Virus record (IMG/VR): IMGVR_UViG_3300032240_000659
Location: 1 to 64,000 of that record
Direction: 5' to 3' (one strand)
Length of the DNA stretch: 64,000 nt
Source of the DNA: a virus
Shown here: positions 54,410 through 62,695 of the stretch, piece by piece
How positions within the stretch are numbered: position 1 is the first letter of the stretch
How the letters are laid out: every line of letters starts with the position of its first letter
Position numbers and translations under genes: made by a program
Notes under the pieces: generated by a model
What the model saw: only the letters and a program-made list of their open reading frames with translations
Databases searched by the model: none
Told to the model about the DNA's origin: nothing

Positions 54410-55582
54410 TTAACTAAACTTAACGTTGGCTGCTGTGATAGCAACTTTACCTAAGTAGTCAGCGGCGTTACCTAGAGAAGACGCTGTGTTTGACAATTCA
54501 ACATAACCATAACGTGTCATGAATGATACGACTGGTTCGAATGTTGATGGGTCAAGAACAACACCACTGCTCATCAATGGAATGTATGGGCAATAGAATG
54601 CTGGTGCGTCAGACTCAGAACCACCTTTGTAACCGATTAGAACATCAGTTGAATCAGTTGCATAGCTGTTTACATAAACTTTCATTGCGTTGTTTAATGT
54701 ACCAACGAACTTGGTGTTTGTAGGAGCTTCAAATGTACCTTCTGTTGTACGAGCAAATGCGCTAGTAGTAGCAGATTGTAGAATTGTTAAAGCAAATGGA
54801 CTTACTACAGCCCAGTTACCAGCACCACGACGTGTACGTTGAGCGATCAAGTTAGCAACACGGTTGATCTGAACTGCCAATGCGGCATGCTCGTCACCAA
54901 CGAATGTAGCTGTACCAGATACAGCTGATTGGTCATAAGTTTGTACGGCTGTACCGGCTAGAGTAGCTAGACTAGCTAGGATCTCTTGGTCGATTTCAGC
55001 AGTAATTTCTTGTGCAAGAGCAGCCATGATTTCTGCTTCAACGTCAATACCTTGTTGGGCTTGTGCGTCTTGAGCAGCCTCGAATGTCCAGCGAGCTGAT
55101 AACTTACGTGTCTTAGCTTCAACTGTTTGCTTCAAGATTTGAATTGACATACGCTTACCAGCTGCACCTTCTAAGGTAGCTGTAGCGGCTGCTTTAGCTG
55201 GGCTTGCCTCATTACCTGAGTAAGCTTCAGCAATCTTGAATGGGCTTAATGCCTCTTCACCAGCAACAACGCCAGCACCACTTGATGAATCGCTGTAGCG
55301 AACACGTAGAGTGTGGATTTGTCCAACTGGACCAGTCATTGGTTGTACACCAACTAGTTCATTAGCAATGACTGTTGGCATAACGCGACGGATTACTGGT
55401 AGAATGACGCGGTTTAGTGTTGCAACGTTACCGGCAGAAGTAGCACCAGCAGTTGGAGATTCCATCAAATACTTGCGTGTATTTTCTAGTGTAACTCCCA
55501 TTACTGATTTTTTAGTGCCTTGTAAGCCTTCTAGTAGGGCTTCCTTGGTTTCTGCCCAACGTCCGTTTAATAATTCAGACAT
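54410..55582 (-). CDS. gp23: Major capsid protein
   Basis: 390 aa, short for the family (T4: 521). It forms the hexamers of the head (HK97 fold). The sequence keeps core blocks: RVILPVIRRVMPTVIANELV, GVQPMTGPVGQIHTLRVRY, KRMSIQILKQTVEAKTRKLS, ARWTFEAAQDAQAQQGIDVE, and near the end PFYCPYIPL-like AFYCPYIPLMSSGVVLDPST. The gp21 protease consensus (L/I)xE suggests cleavage of the N-terminal propeptide after LME41. The region between 'TLRVRY' and 'KRMSIQ' is shorter than in T4, so the insertion domain appears reduced. AAGGAG ribosome site; it ends at a strong terminator after the gp22 gene, the normal order. Confidence 0.95.
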   Translation of the reverse strand: MSELLNGRWAETKEALLEGLQGTKKSVMGVTLENTRKYLMESPTAGATSAGNVATLNRVILPVIRRVMPTVIANELVGVQPMTGPVGQIHTLRVRYSDSSSGAGVVAGEEALSPFKIAEAYSGNEASPAKAAATATLEGAAGKRMSIQILKQTVEAKTRKLSARWTFEAAQDAQAQQGIDVEAEIMAALAQEITAEIDQEILASLATLAGTAVQTYDQSAVSGTATFVGDEHAALAVQINRVANLIAQRTRRGAGNWAVVSPFALTILQSATTSAFARTTEGTFEAPTNTKFVGTLNNAMKVYVNSYATDSTDVLIGYKGGSESDAPAFYCPYIPLMSSGVVLDPSTFEPVVSFMTRYGYVELSNTASSLGNAADYLGKVAITAANVKFS

Positions 55583-55593
55583 GTAAATTCTCC

Positions 55594-56691
55594 TTAAATT
55601 TTTAGTCCTGCGAGTTTACGTATGTCGATAATGTTACTATCGATCTCGCTACTACGGTTGTTGGAAATTTCCTTATTTCCGGTGATTTCTTTAGCCTCTA
55701 CTAGTGCCTGTTTCTTCTGCGGAGCTTTCCCACCAGATAATACTGACGGTAGATACTTTTCAAAACTTTCGTTTAGTCGAGTAGTCTTTACGCTCTCCAT
55801 TAATTCTCCCATGATTTCGCGTTGTTCCTTGTTTAAAGGAGCAAGTAACTCGTCCATGATATTTTTTCTTTCTTGGCTCTCTTTCAGAGCACGAATTTCT
55901 GCTTCTTTACTTTCTAAAATGTATTCTGCTTGTACAACGGCTTTTGCAGCCTCTTGCATTGCATGATCTTTCAAGTCTATGACTTTGAGTAATTTTGCAG
56001 TTTCGGATTTTTCGTTTAGGTAACTGGACTGATATTCAGCGGCAAATGCCTCAAATAACTTACGTCCAAAATCAGCACGGCGAGCCGCTTCGATGTCTTC
56101 TTTCAATGATGTAATCTCAGTACGTAGACCTTGACTTACAACACCTTCAACCATCTTAGCCGCACGTTGTACAAACTCTTGTTTTACCTTTTTAATTTGT
56201 TCACGTCCTTCGCGGACTAAACGTACCTTGGTTTCAGCCAAGTCTTGTTTATCTTTGTAAAACTCTGTAATTTCTTGAGCTAGAGCCTCTACTACAAAAT
56301 GTTCTAACTTGCCAAATTTACTAGCCATTGCTACTTGATCTTCGTGTAACTCTTTAACTTCAGAAGCTAGTTGACGTGTAACAAATTCCTTCATTACTCG
56401 TGCATCGGACTTCATTTTGATGGCATATTTTGCCTTCATTTCAGCTAATTGCTTACGATCATCAGCAAACTCAACAAGTTCACTAGATAATTGTTCTGAT
56501 AACATTTTGTCAACAGCTTCAATCATTGTGTTCTTGTCGTGCTCGTATTTTTGTGCGAACTCTTCGCGTAGTTGTTGAGCAACTTGTGTGCGAGCCTCGT
56601 TAATACGAGTTTCGAACGCTGCCTCAATAGACTCTTTGATCTCTTCAGAAATCACATTGTTTTCGAATAAACTTTTTAGTGCATCCAACAT
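55594..56691 (-). CDS. gp22: Prohead core scaffolding protein
   Basis: 365 aa; T4 gp22 has 269. It is almost entirely charged alpha-helix, with long coiled-coil stretches (YEHDKNTMIEAVDKMLSEQL, LAEMKAKYAIKMKSDARVMK, QIKKVKQEFVQRAAKMVEGV). A flexible C-terminal tail follows LPSVLSGGKAPQKKQ. It forms the inner core around which gp23 assembles and is degraded by gp21; several (L/I)xE sites are present. Strong AAGGAG site. Its place between gp21 and gp23 is the T4 order and supports the call. Confidence 0.92.
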   Translation of the reverse strand: MLDALKSLFENNVISEEIKESIEAAFETRINEARTQVAQQLREEFAQKYEHDKNTMIEAVDKMLSEQLSSELVEFADDRKQLAEMKAKYAIKMKSDARVMKEFVTRQLASEVKELHEDQVAMASKFGKLEHFVVEALAQEITEFYKDKQDLAETKVRLVREGREQIKKVKQEFVQRAAKMVEGVVSQGLRTEITSLKEDIEAARRADFGRKLFEAFAAEYQSSYLNEKSETAKLLKVIDLKDHAMQEAAKAVVQAEYILESKEAEIRALKESQERKNIMDELLAPLNKEQREIMGELMESVKTTRLNESFEKYLPSVLSGGKAPQKKQALVEAKEITGNKEISNNRSSEIDSNIIDIRKLAGLKI

Positions 56692-56704
56692 ATGATTCTC
56701 CTTG

Positions 56705-57334
56705 TTATTGGAGTCGGCTTATTATACCTAATAAGCTCTCTTTGAGATATTTTTGTGCCTTGGGGTCACCTTTCACCTCTTGCGCTATACGCAAGGCATT
56801 TAATCCGCCCTTATTATTCATAAGGTGTTCATAAATTGGTGTTGGATATGCTCCAGGAGCACTAGGTTGAGCTACCATATCTACTGTGATAATCTCAAAA
56901 TCTGATACTTCACCGGATCCGTCAGCTTTGACGTTTCCGGATCCGCGACTACTAACTCCTAATTTGACTCCGCTTTCTAGCATTGTCTTGATTAGTTGTC
57001 CCATAGGGGTTGGTAAAATTTTCAGTTTACCGTAACCATTAGGACCGTCCATCCACATATTTGTTATCATGTGAGACACACGGTCCAGGTTAATTTTTAG
57101 ATCATCTGGATGATCCACTTCTCCGAGAACTGAATAGCCGTTTTGAATCTGATCGTTAAGGGTCTTAACAGCCTTGCCAATCTCATTAACAGGGTAAACA
57201 CGCTGGTTAGCGTTACGTATACCGCCCTGGATGCAAATCCCGGACATGTACAAGTTCTTACCGTCTTTGTCATCAGACTCAACGACCATTTTTGCTTCGT
57301 TGAAACTGAGATTCTCTCGGAGGTATAGTGACAT
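56705..57334 (-). CDS. gp21: Prohead maturation protease
   Basis: 209 aa (T4: 212). This serine protease of the herpesvirus-assemblin type cleaves scaffold and gp23 in the prohead. Visible family marks: GGIRNANQRVYPVNEI near residue 37, VLGEVDHPDD with His75, ISHMI-type helix (RVSHMITNMWMDG), and LGVSSRGSG with the likely catalytic Ser128 or Ser129. DFEIITVDMVAQPSAPGAYP follows. Start ATG at 57334; only a weak AGAG lies upstream, 22 nt after the preceding stop. Confidence 0.94.
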   Translation of the reverse strand: MSLYLRENLSFNEAKMVVESDDKDGKNLYMSGICIQGGIRNANQRVYPVNEIGKAVKTLNDQIQNGYSVLGEVDHPDDLKINLDRVSHMITNMWMDGPNGYGKLKILPTPMGQLIKTMLESGVKLGVSSRGSGNVKADGSGEVSDFEIITVDMVAQPSAPGAYPTPIYEHLMNNKGGLNALRIAQEVKGDPKAQKYLKESLLGIISRLQ

Positions 57335-57355
57335 ATTATCTATGTACTCTTTTTA

Positions 57356-58243
57356 TTACTTACGAGCACGTAGGATGCTTTGGGTGTTCTTCTCACCATC
57401 ACGTGAGTTTTGACCTGTTCCTGCACCTGCGTTTTGTCCTGGGGCTGCACCTTTCTTCTCAGCACCATGACCTGGTTCTTTTTTCTTAAATGCTGTTTTA
57501 CCAGCATTTGAATCTTTACGGTTGTGGATTGTGCCCAAGCCGCTTGTTAAATCACCAGCTTTTGGATTTGCTAAACCACCTTGTGTACCTTCACCTTTAG
57601 CTACACCACCACTAACGATATTAGCAGTTGTGCCGCCCATGTCGTTCTTACCAGCTACGATTGATGTATTATTAACACCGTTGTCGCCGCCTTTGGCAAA
57701 TGTGTTGTATGTCTTGCCACCGTGTTGGTTAACATATTCCATCATCATTGATGGATCTTCTAATTCTAATTCGTCGCCGCCCATGTCGTCCATTCCGCCC
57801 ATGTCGTCCATGTCGTCACCGCCCATGTGCTCTTCGCCTTCTTCGCCAGCCATTAGCTGTTCAAATTCTGCTTTTAGGTCTTCAAGTGCATCTTCTAGAT
57901 CCATTACGCGATCTTCTAATTCACCGTCACCACCTTCTTCACCACCTTCTTCGTCGCCAAATGGGTTTTCTTCACCTTCTTCTTCTTCACCTTCTTCTTC
58001 TTCACCTTCTTCTTCTTCACCTTCTTCTTCAGGTGCGCTTTCTTCTTCCTCTTCGGATTCTTCTTCCATTGGGGCTTCAGTAGGTGGCATTTCGCCATCT
58101 TCTGCAAAGTCTGATTCTAATAATTCTTCGTAGATTTCACGAGATTTTGCTACTACGATGTTGTGAAAAATCTCTTTTGCTGCTTCTTGATCTTCATTGA
58201 TCAAAGCTTCAAGCATTGCTTCAAATTGAGCGCGGTCAGTCAT
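57356..58243 (-). CDS. Acidic prohead core protein, gp68-like
   Basis: 295 aa. The helical N-terminus TDRAQFEAMLEALINEDQEA, then KEIFHNIVVAKSREIYEELL, matches prohead core proteins next to gp21 in T4-like phages (commonly labelled gp68-like). Residues about 55-105 are a nearly pure Glu/Gly tract encoded by 15-bp tandem repeats. A coiled-coil (LEDRVMDLEDALEDLKAEFE) and a Met/Asp/Gly stretch follow. The basic, Gly-rich C-terminus ends SILRARK. The strong charge split suits a scaffold component. AGGAG site and a TGTAAATA late octamer 39 nt upstream. Confidence 0.82.
   Translation of the reverse strand: MTDRAQFEAMLEALINEDQEAAKEIFHNIVVAKSREIYEELLESDFAEDGEMPPTEAPMEEESEEEEESAPEEEGEEEEGEEEEGEEEEGEENPFGDEEGGEEGGDGELEDRVMDLEDALEDLKAEFEQLMAGEEGEEHMGGDDMDDMGGMDDMGGDELELEDPSMMMEYVNQHGGKTYNTFAKGGDNGVNNTSIVAGKNDMGGTTANIVSGGVAKGEGTQGGLANPKAGDLTSGLGTIHNRKDSNAGKTAFKKKEPGHGAEKKGAAPGQNAGAGTGQNSRDGEKNTQSILRARK
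57965..58030. repeat. 15-bp tandem repeat encoding Glu/Gly units
   Basis: About four near-identical copies of CACCTTCTTCTTCTT (plus-strand reading) encode repeated GEEEE units of the acidic prohead core protein. The third-position uniformity suggests recent expansion. Confidence 0.8.
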
Positions 58244-58282
58244 GTTTGTTCTCCTATATGTAATGATTACAAGGCTGTATTA

Positions 58283-58290
58283 TATTTACA
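58283..58290 (-). promoter_or_regulatory. Late promoter octamer TGTAAATA for the prohead core gene
   Basis: TGTAAATA reads on the minus strand, 39 bases before the ATG at 58243, leaving a leader with a TAGGAG ribosome site. Confidence 0.55.
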
Positions 58291-58318
58291 CTTTAATTAC
58301 AAAAGTGGGTAGATATGC

Positions 58319-58342
58319 CGCAAAAACGACAGATTTTTTGCG
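58319..58342. repeat. 8-bp perfect inverted repeat after the 79-aa gene
   Basis: CGCAAAAA and TTTTTGCG are separated by 8 bases, 10 bases after the 79-aa gene stop. No T-run follows on the minus strand, so it is at best a weak terminator. Confidence 0.45.
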
Positions 58343-58351
58343 TATTTGTGA

Positions 58352-58591
58352 TTATTGTGCTGGGGCGGGTGGTGTTGCGTACATTGAATGAATAAACTCT
58401 AATTCGTTTTCTTGTTCTAAGATGTGTGCTTCACTACTTTTTCTCAGCTCATTTAGTTGTCTTAGAGTCAATCTTGTTTTTCTTGTGTCACCTTTTTTTA
58501 CGGAGGTGACATCTCGACCCGGTGAATAGCGAAGATCATTTGCTATCTTTCTAGTATCTGGATCAATATAAAAAAGTTCTCTAAGAATCAT
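58352..58591 (-). CDS. Small conserved prohead-region protein
   Basis: 79 aa. It starts MILRELFYIDPDTRKIANDL and has TRKTRLTLRQLNELRKSSEA, a pattern I recognise from a small protein between portal and prohead core genes in aquatic T4-like phages. T4 has gp67 in this interval, but equivalence is only positional. It is mostly charged helix, with a Pro/Ala tail. No ribosome site; CATAAATA lies five bases before the ATG and overlaps the gp20 stop. Confidence 0.8.
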   Translation of the reverse strand: MILRELFYIDPDTRKIANDLRYSPGRDVTSVKKGDTRKTRLTLRQLNELRKSSEAHILEQENELEFIHSMYATPPAPAQ

Positions 58592-58596
58592 AATGT

Positions 58597-58604
58597 TATT
58601 TATG
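58597..58604 (-). promoter_or_regulatory. Late promoter octamer CATAAATA overlapping the gp20 stop
   Basis: CATAAATA reads on the minus strand. Its TAA is the gp20 stop codon (58600-58602), and five bases separate it from the ATG at 58591. Confidence 0.55.
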
Positions 58605-60339
58605 CGGCAGGTGGCGTTGCAGGGCCTGCTGGAGCAACTGGTGGTATACCGCCTTCAGCACCAGGTTCGCTAGCATTTGCAATATCTTCTGGTGCCGATA
58701 AATCTCCTGCGGCTCCTAAGTCGCCTTCAATACCGGCTGCACTTAGACCTGCACTACGTAGTTCTCCAGCGGCATCAGTATGTGTAGGCTGTCCTTTGCC
58801 GTTTTCTTCTGCCCACATGCGTTCGTTTTCTGCAATCTCGTCTTCACTTAATCCTAAGAAACGTTTTAATGCAAAACGTTTTGACATAAAAGGAACAGCT
58901 TGAATAGTATTAAATGTATTAATCCGTTCAGTATCAATAGCCGCTTGACGGCTACTTGCAAAGTTCATTGGCGGATTGAATTTTAATTCAAACAGATTAG
59001 CGTCAATATTAACGCCTCTGCTGTACATATACATTTTGAATTCTTCGTCAAATGCCGCAGTAATTAATGCTTGTAAACGTTCGCAATATTTGTTAAAACG
59101 CAGTTCTTGAATGTATGCAGTACCTACTCGACCGTCATTAAATGATGCTTGACTGTCATCTGCACCTGTTGGCAAGTAGCTACTTGGGATACGTAAACCG
59201 CGAAATAACTTGTTAGTAAAATATTTTAAGTCATCAATCTCGCCAAGATTCGTGCCTCCTGGTAATGTTTCAACTTTGCTTCCTCTTCCTTCAGCTGTTG
59301 TAGGGAAGAAATAATCTTCATTAATTGACAATGGATTGTAAGCACTATCGATAACATTTTGTCCGCCACCGCTTTGACTTGGAATTCTACGTTGGTGTAT
59401 TTCATTTTTAACCCTTTCAACAAAAGCCATAGCCATGTGGCTGGGCATATTACCTACGTCGATATGGAATACTCTGCGCTCTGGAGCACGTTGTATACGA
59501 TAGATTAAGATAGCATCTTCAAGTAATTCTTTTTGTTTATATACTTTAAAAATGTTCTCAAGCAAACTGTTACCAAATGGATAGTTGTTATCCAACCCTT
59601 CACTTAGGCTTAAATGTACTACATGTTTAGCGTCAATTGCGTGTTCAGTTTCAGTTAGTCCAAAACGGCTACCGCTACTATTAGGGTAAGAACTTGATGC
59701 ACCTCGCTGTGATCCAGCTGAACCAAATCCGCTACTAGGAATAGATCCTGCACCATTATTGCGAGGATTAACATTAGGTGTAATCATGGTAGCAACTAAA
59801 CTTGTAAAGTTAGGTGCTAGATCTTTAATTACATATTGCTCAGGCTTCTTGCCTTCGCTTTCGTTGACAATGATTTTAACAATTTTACTAGGATCAACCC
59901 ATGTCCACTTTTGTGTTTCTGGATCACGAATAAAAAAAGCATCACCGTACTTAAATGTATTACGAACAATTCTAAAAATCCTAGTGTCAAACTGATTTAG
60001 TTTAACCCATTGTTGCATGTACTCGCCTAAGATACGAATTTCACTGTTAGTGGCTTTGTTGCGCCAACTGACTGTAAAAGGACTTTTACCGTCTTTGAGT
60101 TTTTGCGTACAAAATTCTGCTAAAATATCTAAGGCTGCATTAACTTCTGGATCGCTGTCCATAACTTCGTATTGCGTATAACGTTCAATACGATTTGGGC
60201 TACCAGTGTACACATCAGGCAGATAACTTGAATAATTTGATTTTGCTGGGCCTGGGCGGTTAGCAGAATCCATACCCGATATAGTGGTTAAACCGTTAGT
60301 GCTTACAGCTACTGGTGAGAAATATTTTTTCCAAGTCAT
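58600..60339 (-). CDS. gp20: Portal protein
   Basis: 579 aa (T4: 524). It forms the dodecameric gate for DNA at the head vertex and binds gp17 and the neck. Conserved segments include NRIERYTQYEVMDSDPEVNA, FIRDPETQKWTWVDPSKIVK, HLSLSEGLDNNYPFGNSLLE, RIQRAPERRVFHIDVGNMP, YFFPTTAEGRGSKVETLPGG and FRGLRIPSSYLPTGADDSQA. A Ser/Gly-rich insertion (GFGSAGSQRGASSSYPNSSG) at about residues 205-230 and an Ala/Pro/Gly tail after about 530 are unlike T4. AAGGAC site; 12 nt downstream of the tape-measure candidate. Confidence 0.96.
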   Translation of the reverse strand: MTWKKYFSPVAVSTNGLTTISGMDSANRPGPAKSNYSSYLPDVYTGSPNRIERYTQYEVMDSDPEVNAALDILAEFCTQKLKDGKSPFTVSWRNKATNSEIRILGEYMQQWVKLNQFDTRIFRIVRNTFKYGDAFFIRDPETQKWTWVDPSKIVKIIVNESEGKKPEQYVIKDLAPNFTSLVATMITPNVNPRNNGAGSIPSSGFGSAGSQRGASSSYPNSSGSRFGLTETEHAIDAKHVVHLSLSEGLDNNYPFGNSLLENIFKVYKQKELLEDAILIYRIQRAPERRVFHIDVGNMPSHMAMAFVERVKNEIHQRRIPSQSGGGQNVIDSAYNPLSINEDYFFPTTAEGRGSKVETLPGGTNLGEIDDLKYFTNKLFRGLRIPSSYLPTGADDSQASFNDGRVGTAYIQELRFNKYCERLQALITAAFDEEFKMYMYSRGVNIDANLFELKFNPPMNFASSRQAAIDTERINTFNTIQAVPFMSKRFALKRFLGLSEDEIAENERMWAEENGKGQPTHTDAAGELRSAGLSAAGIEGDLGAAGDLSAPEDIANASEPGAEGGIPPVAPAGPATPPAA

Positions 60340-60351
60340 TTAAATTTGTCC

Positions 60352-62634
60352 TTAGGCTGCTGTCCTGCTACCTGCTTTGCCTGCATATTTTGCAGTTTTA
60401 GAACTGGCATCGCTGATATCAGCAGTGTGTGCAACCATCTGCCCCATAGTCTTATTTAACTGATTAATAGCTTCAAGTATTTTAGTTTGGATGTCATCCG
60501 GTGTAGCTTGCATTTTTTTAATTTGAGCATCAGCATTGTTGTTTGCAGTATCAGCCCATTTATATCCGGCGGCTTCAGCTTCTTGTTGCGATTGAGATTT
60601 TTTAGGAGCAACATCGGATGCTTTTGGTAACATTGGCAACTTTGGAAATTCTGGTTGTTTGATATTAGACATGCCAGCTGTTAATCCTTTAAACTGCCCT
60701 TCTAGTTTCCCTAACATGTCTGTCGGTGCATTAGGTATTTTAATCTCAGGCATCTTAACTGATTGTAGCTGTTTAGTAATTTGTTCAAAAGGATTGTTAT
60801 TTTGCTCAGGCATCTTAACTGATTGTAGCTGTTTAGTAATTTGTTCAAAAGGATTACCGCCTTTTGTTGACATGTTATCTGCAAGGGATTTAGTTTGTCC
60901 TTGCATTTGAGACATCATGTCTTTCATAAACTCTGGAAGTTTAGCTTCTGGAACAACTGCTTCTTTACCGTGTAGTTCAGATAACCCGCCTTTGCCCCAA
61001 TCTTTAGCAAACCAGTCACCAAATACTTCTTTAGATCCAAGTGTTTGCTTAACTGGTTTTGGAGCTTGTCCGGGCTGAGTATCGCCCAGTACAGTTCCCG
61101 GTGTAGGAGTATTGCTATTACTAGCAGAAGACGTTTTATCAATAGCTTCTTTAATTTTATTGCCTACAGGTGCAATAAGTTCTTTGTTCTTTTCTGCAGA
61201 TGTTTGTCCTAGTTTCCCGCTGAGGTATTCAATCGCATCAGCAGTGCCCTTAATAAGTTTTGGTGATCTACCAAACTCATCGTTAAATTTAACTAGCTCA
61301 GTTGCACCAGCAACTGCTAGTTTTCTAAAGTTTTCTTGTCCTGCATTTAGTAAACGAATACCAGTTTGCCCTTCATCTACTTGGCCAGCATTTGGACCTA
61401 CACCAATTTGTCCTGCTTGCTGTCTCTTTGAAATTTCTGTTTGTGTTTGTTGAGCTTGTCTAAAATCTTGACCTGTTTCTCTAGCAACTGTTGCTACACC
61501 TGCTCGTTCTTTGTTTTCAACAATTAATTTTTTTTGTTGTTCAGCAATTTCGCCTGTGCCCTGCAAAGCCAGTCGAGCATAGCGCTCACTACTTTGCCAT
61601 TCATTGATTTTTGCTTTTGCGGCTGCTAAGGCTGCATCTGCTTGTTGTTTTTGTGCTTCGGTTGTTGCACTTTGTTGCATTCTAATAGCACGTTGAAAAT
61701 CACCGGCAGCTGGCCCTAGAGCATTTAATGTGGCCAAGTTATCTTTAGTCATTCTACCGCCTGAAGCAATAGTTTGAGCCAAGTTACCGATACTAGGTCC
61801 CATATTTCCAAGAGCAGCTTCAGTTTTTGTAAACGCTTCTCTTTGTTTGTCAGTCATCAAGTTCATAGCTAGAATAGCTTCTGGACTCTTTAGTCGTTCC
61901 TTTAATTCTGCTTCAATTACTTCTCTGCTTTTACCAGATGCTCTTGCCGCTAGATCAATATTTTGTGCTAGTTCTGCACTTGCTTGAGCTAGCTCTCTAC
62001 GGCCTTCTGCATCATCGCGCAAGTTCTTTTTAGTGTTAGATGCCATAATAGCGGCAGCGGAATTAAGTCCTTCAACACCGCCAGCGGCCGTTGCCATTTT
62101 TTGTCCTAGATCACTTTCAATAGTTTCTTGACTTAGTTTTAAGAATCGCTGATTAGCATCTTGTGCATTTAATCCAATGCCTGTTAAACTTGGGCCCATG
62201 TCTTTGAGCAATTTTAAATTGCCGTCCATGGTCATACCGGCTGCTTTAGTTTGTGCGGCAAATTCTACAACATTATTTCCGCCAACGCCTTGCTTGCCAG
62301 CTTGTGCTATATTTTCACGGCCTTGTTCTAATGTTTGAACAAATCCACCTAACGTTTTTCCAACACCTGGTGCAAAGCTAGCAAGATTGCTGAATACTGT
62401 TGCCGCTTCTTTACCGTGTGCCCCAATACCCATAAAAGCAGATATGACGGGCGCGGCTGCTTTGCCTGTTTCTTTTAAGTTGTTATAAAAATCAGATAAT
62501 GCAGATTTTTGGCTAGTATCCGTACCACTAGGTGTTCCGCTTGTGCTAGGCTTTGACCCAGAATTGCCCCCAAATACATTTTTCAATGCACCCTCAAATG
62601 CGCCTTGCAACTCCGATAGTGAATAGTCAGCCAT
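60352..62634 (-). CDS. Candidate tail tape-measure protein
   Basis: 760 aa. Long helical, Ala/Gln/Lys-rich sequence dominates from about residue 90 to 480. Near residue 553 is GGLSELHGKEAVVPEAKL, which resembles the 'GG...HG.EAVVP' motif found in many tape-measure proteins. A small hydrophobic part near residues 58-95 could be a membrane-active segment. T4 gp29 has 590 aa. The divergent neighbour is a gp26/tail-chaperone-type gene, the usual partner of a tape measure. An exact 51-bp repeat encodes NPFEQITKQLQSVKMPE twice. It has a weak GGAAA site and a GATAAATA octamer 41 nt upstream. Confidence 0.65.
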   Translation of the reverse strand: MADYSLSELQGAFEGALKNVFGGNSGSKPSTSGTPSGTDTSQKSALSDFYNNLKETGKAAAPVISAFMGIGAHGKEAATVFSNLASFAPGVGKTLGGFVQTLEQGRENIAQAGKQGVGGNNVVEFAAQTKAAGMTMDGNLKLLKDMGPSLTGIGLNAQDANQRFLKLSQETIESDLGQKMATAAGGVEGLNSAAAIMASNTKKNLRDDAEGRRELAQASAELAQNIDLAARASGKSREVIEAELKERLKSPEAILAMNLMTDKQREAFTKTEAALGNMGPSIGNLAQTIASGGRMTKDNLATLNALGPAAGDFQRAIRMQQSATTEAQKQQADAALAAAKAKINEWQSSERYARLALQGTGEIAEQQKKLIVENKERAGVATVARETGQDFRQAQQTQTEISKRQQAGQIGVGPNAGQVDEGQTGIRLLNAGQENFRKLAVAGATELVKFNDEFGRSPKLIKGTADAIEYLSGKLGQTSAEKNKELIAPVGNKIKEAIDKTSSASNSNTPTPGTVLGDTQPGQAPKPVKQTLGSKEVFGDWFAKDWGKGGLSELHGKEAVVPEAKLPEFMKDMMSQMQGQTKSLADNMSTKGGNPFEQITKQLQSVKMPEQNNNPFEQITKQLQSVKMPEIKIPNAPTDMLGKLEGQFKGLTAGMSNIKQPEFPKLPMLPKASDVAPKKSQSQQEAEAAGYKWADTANNNADAQIKKMQATPDDIQTKILEAINQLNKTMGQMVAHTADISDASSKTAKYAGKAGSRTAA
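60745..60855. repeat. Exact 51-bp direct repeat, period 60 bp
   Basis: Bases 60745-60795 and 60805-60855 are identical, including synonymous positions. They encode two copies of NPFEQITKQLQSVKMPE in the tape-measure candidate. Confidence 0.95.
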
Positions 62635-62658
62635 AATAAATTTCCAGAAATGTATGTA

Positions 62659-62666
62659 TATAAATA
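62659..62666 (+). promoter_or_regulatory. Perfect T4-type late promoter TATAAATA for gp26
   Basis: The only exact match to the T4 late consensus that I found between genes. It lies 29 bases before the gp26 ATG at 62696, with a CCGGAG ribosome site in the leader. Confidence 0.75.
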
Positions 62667-62675
62667 CCTATGTTA

Positions 62676-62683
62676 TATTTATC
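62676..62683 (-). promoter_or_regulatory. Late promoter octamer GATAAATA for the tape-measure gene
   Basis: GATAAATA reads on the minus strand, 41 bases before the ATG at 62634. It lies within the predicted leader of the plus-strand gp26 message, so the divergent late promoters cross over. Confidence 0.55.
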
Positions 62684-62695
62684 CGGAGTCCTATC

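Noticed and set aside
57522-58133. Long plus-strand open frame opposite the acidic prohead core gene
   Set aside because: It is the Ser/Pro-rich mirror of the Glu/Gly repeat on the coding strand. It has no ribosome site and no sensible composition for a protein.
62654-62695. Upstream start for gp26 at 62654
   Set aside because: It would read through the perfect TATAAATA and ribosome site; the ATG at 62696 has CCGGAG and the family N-terminus.
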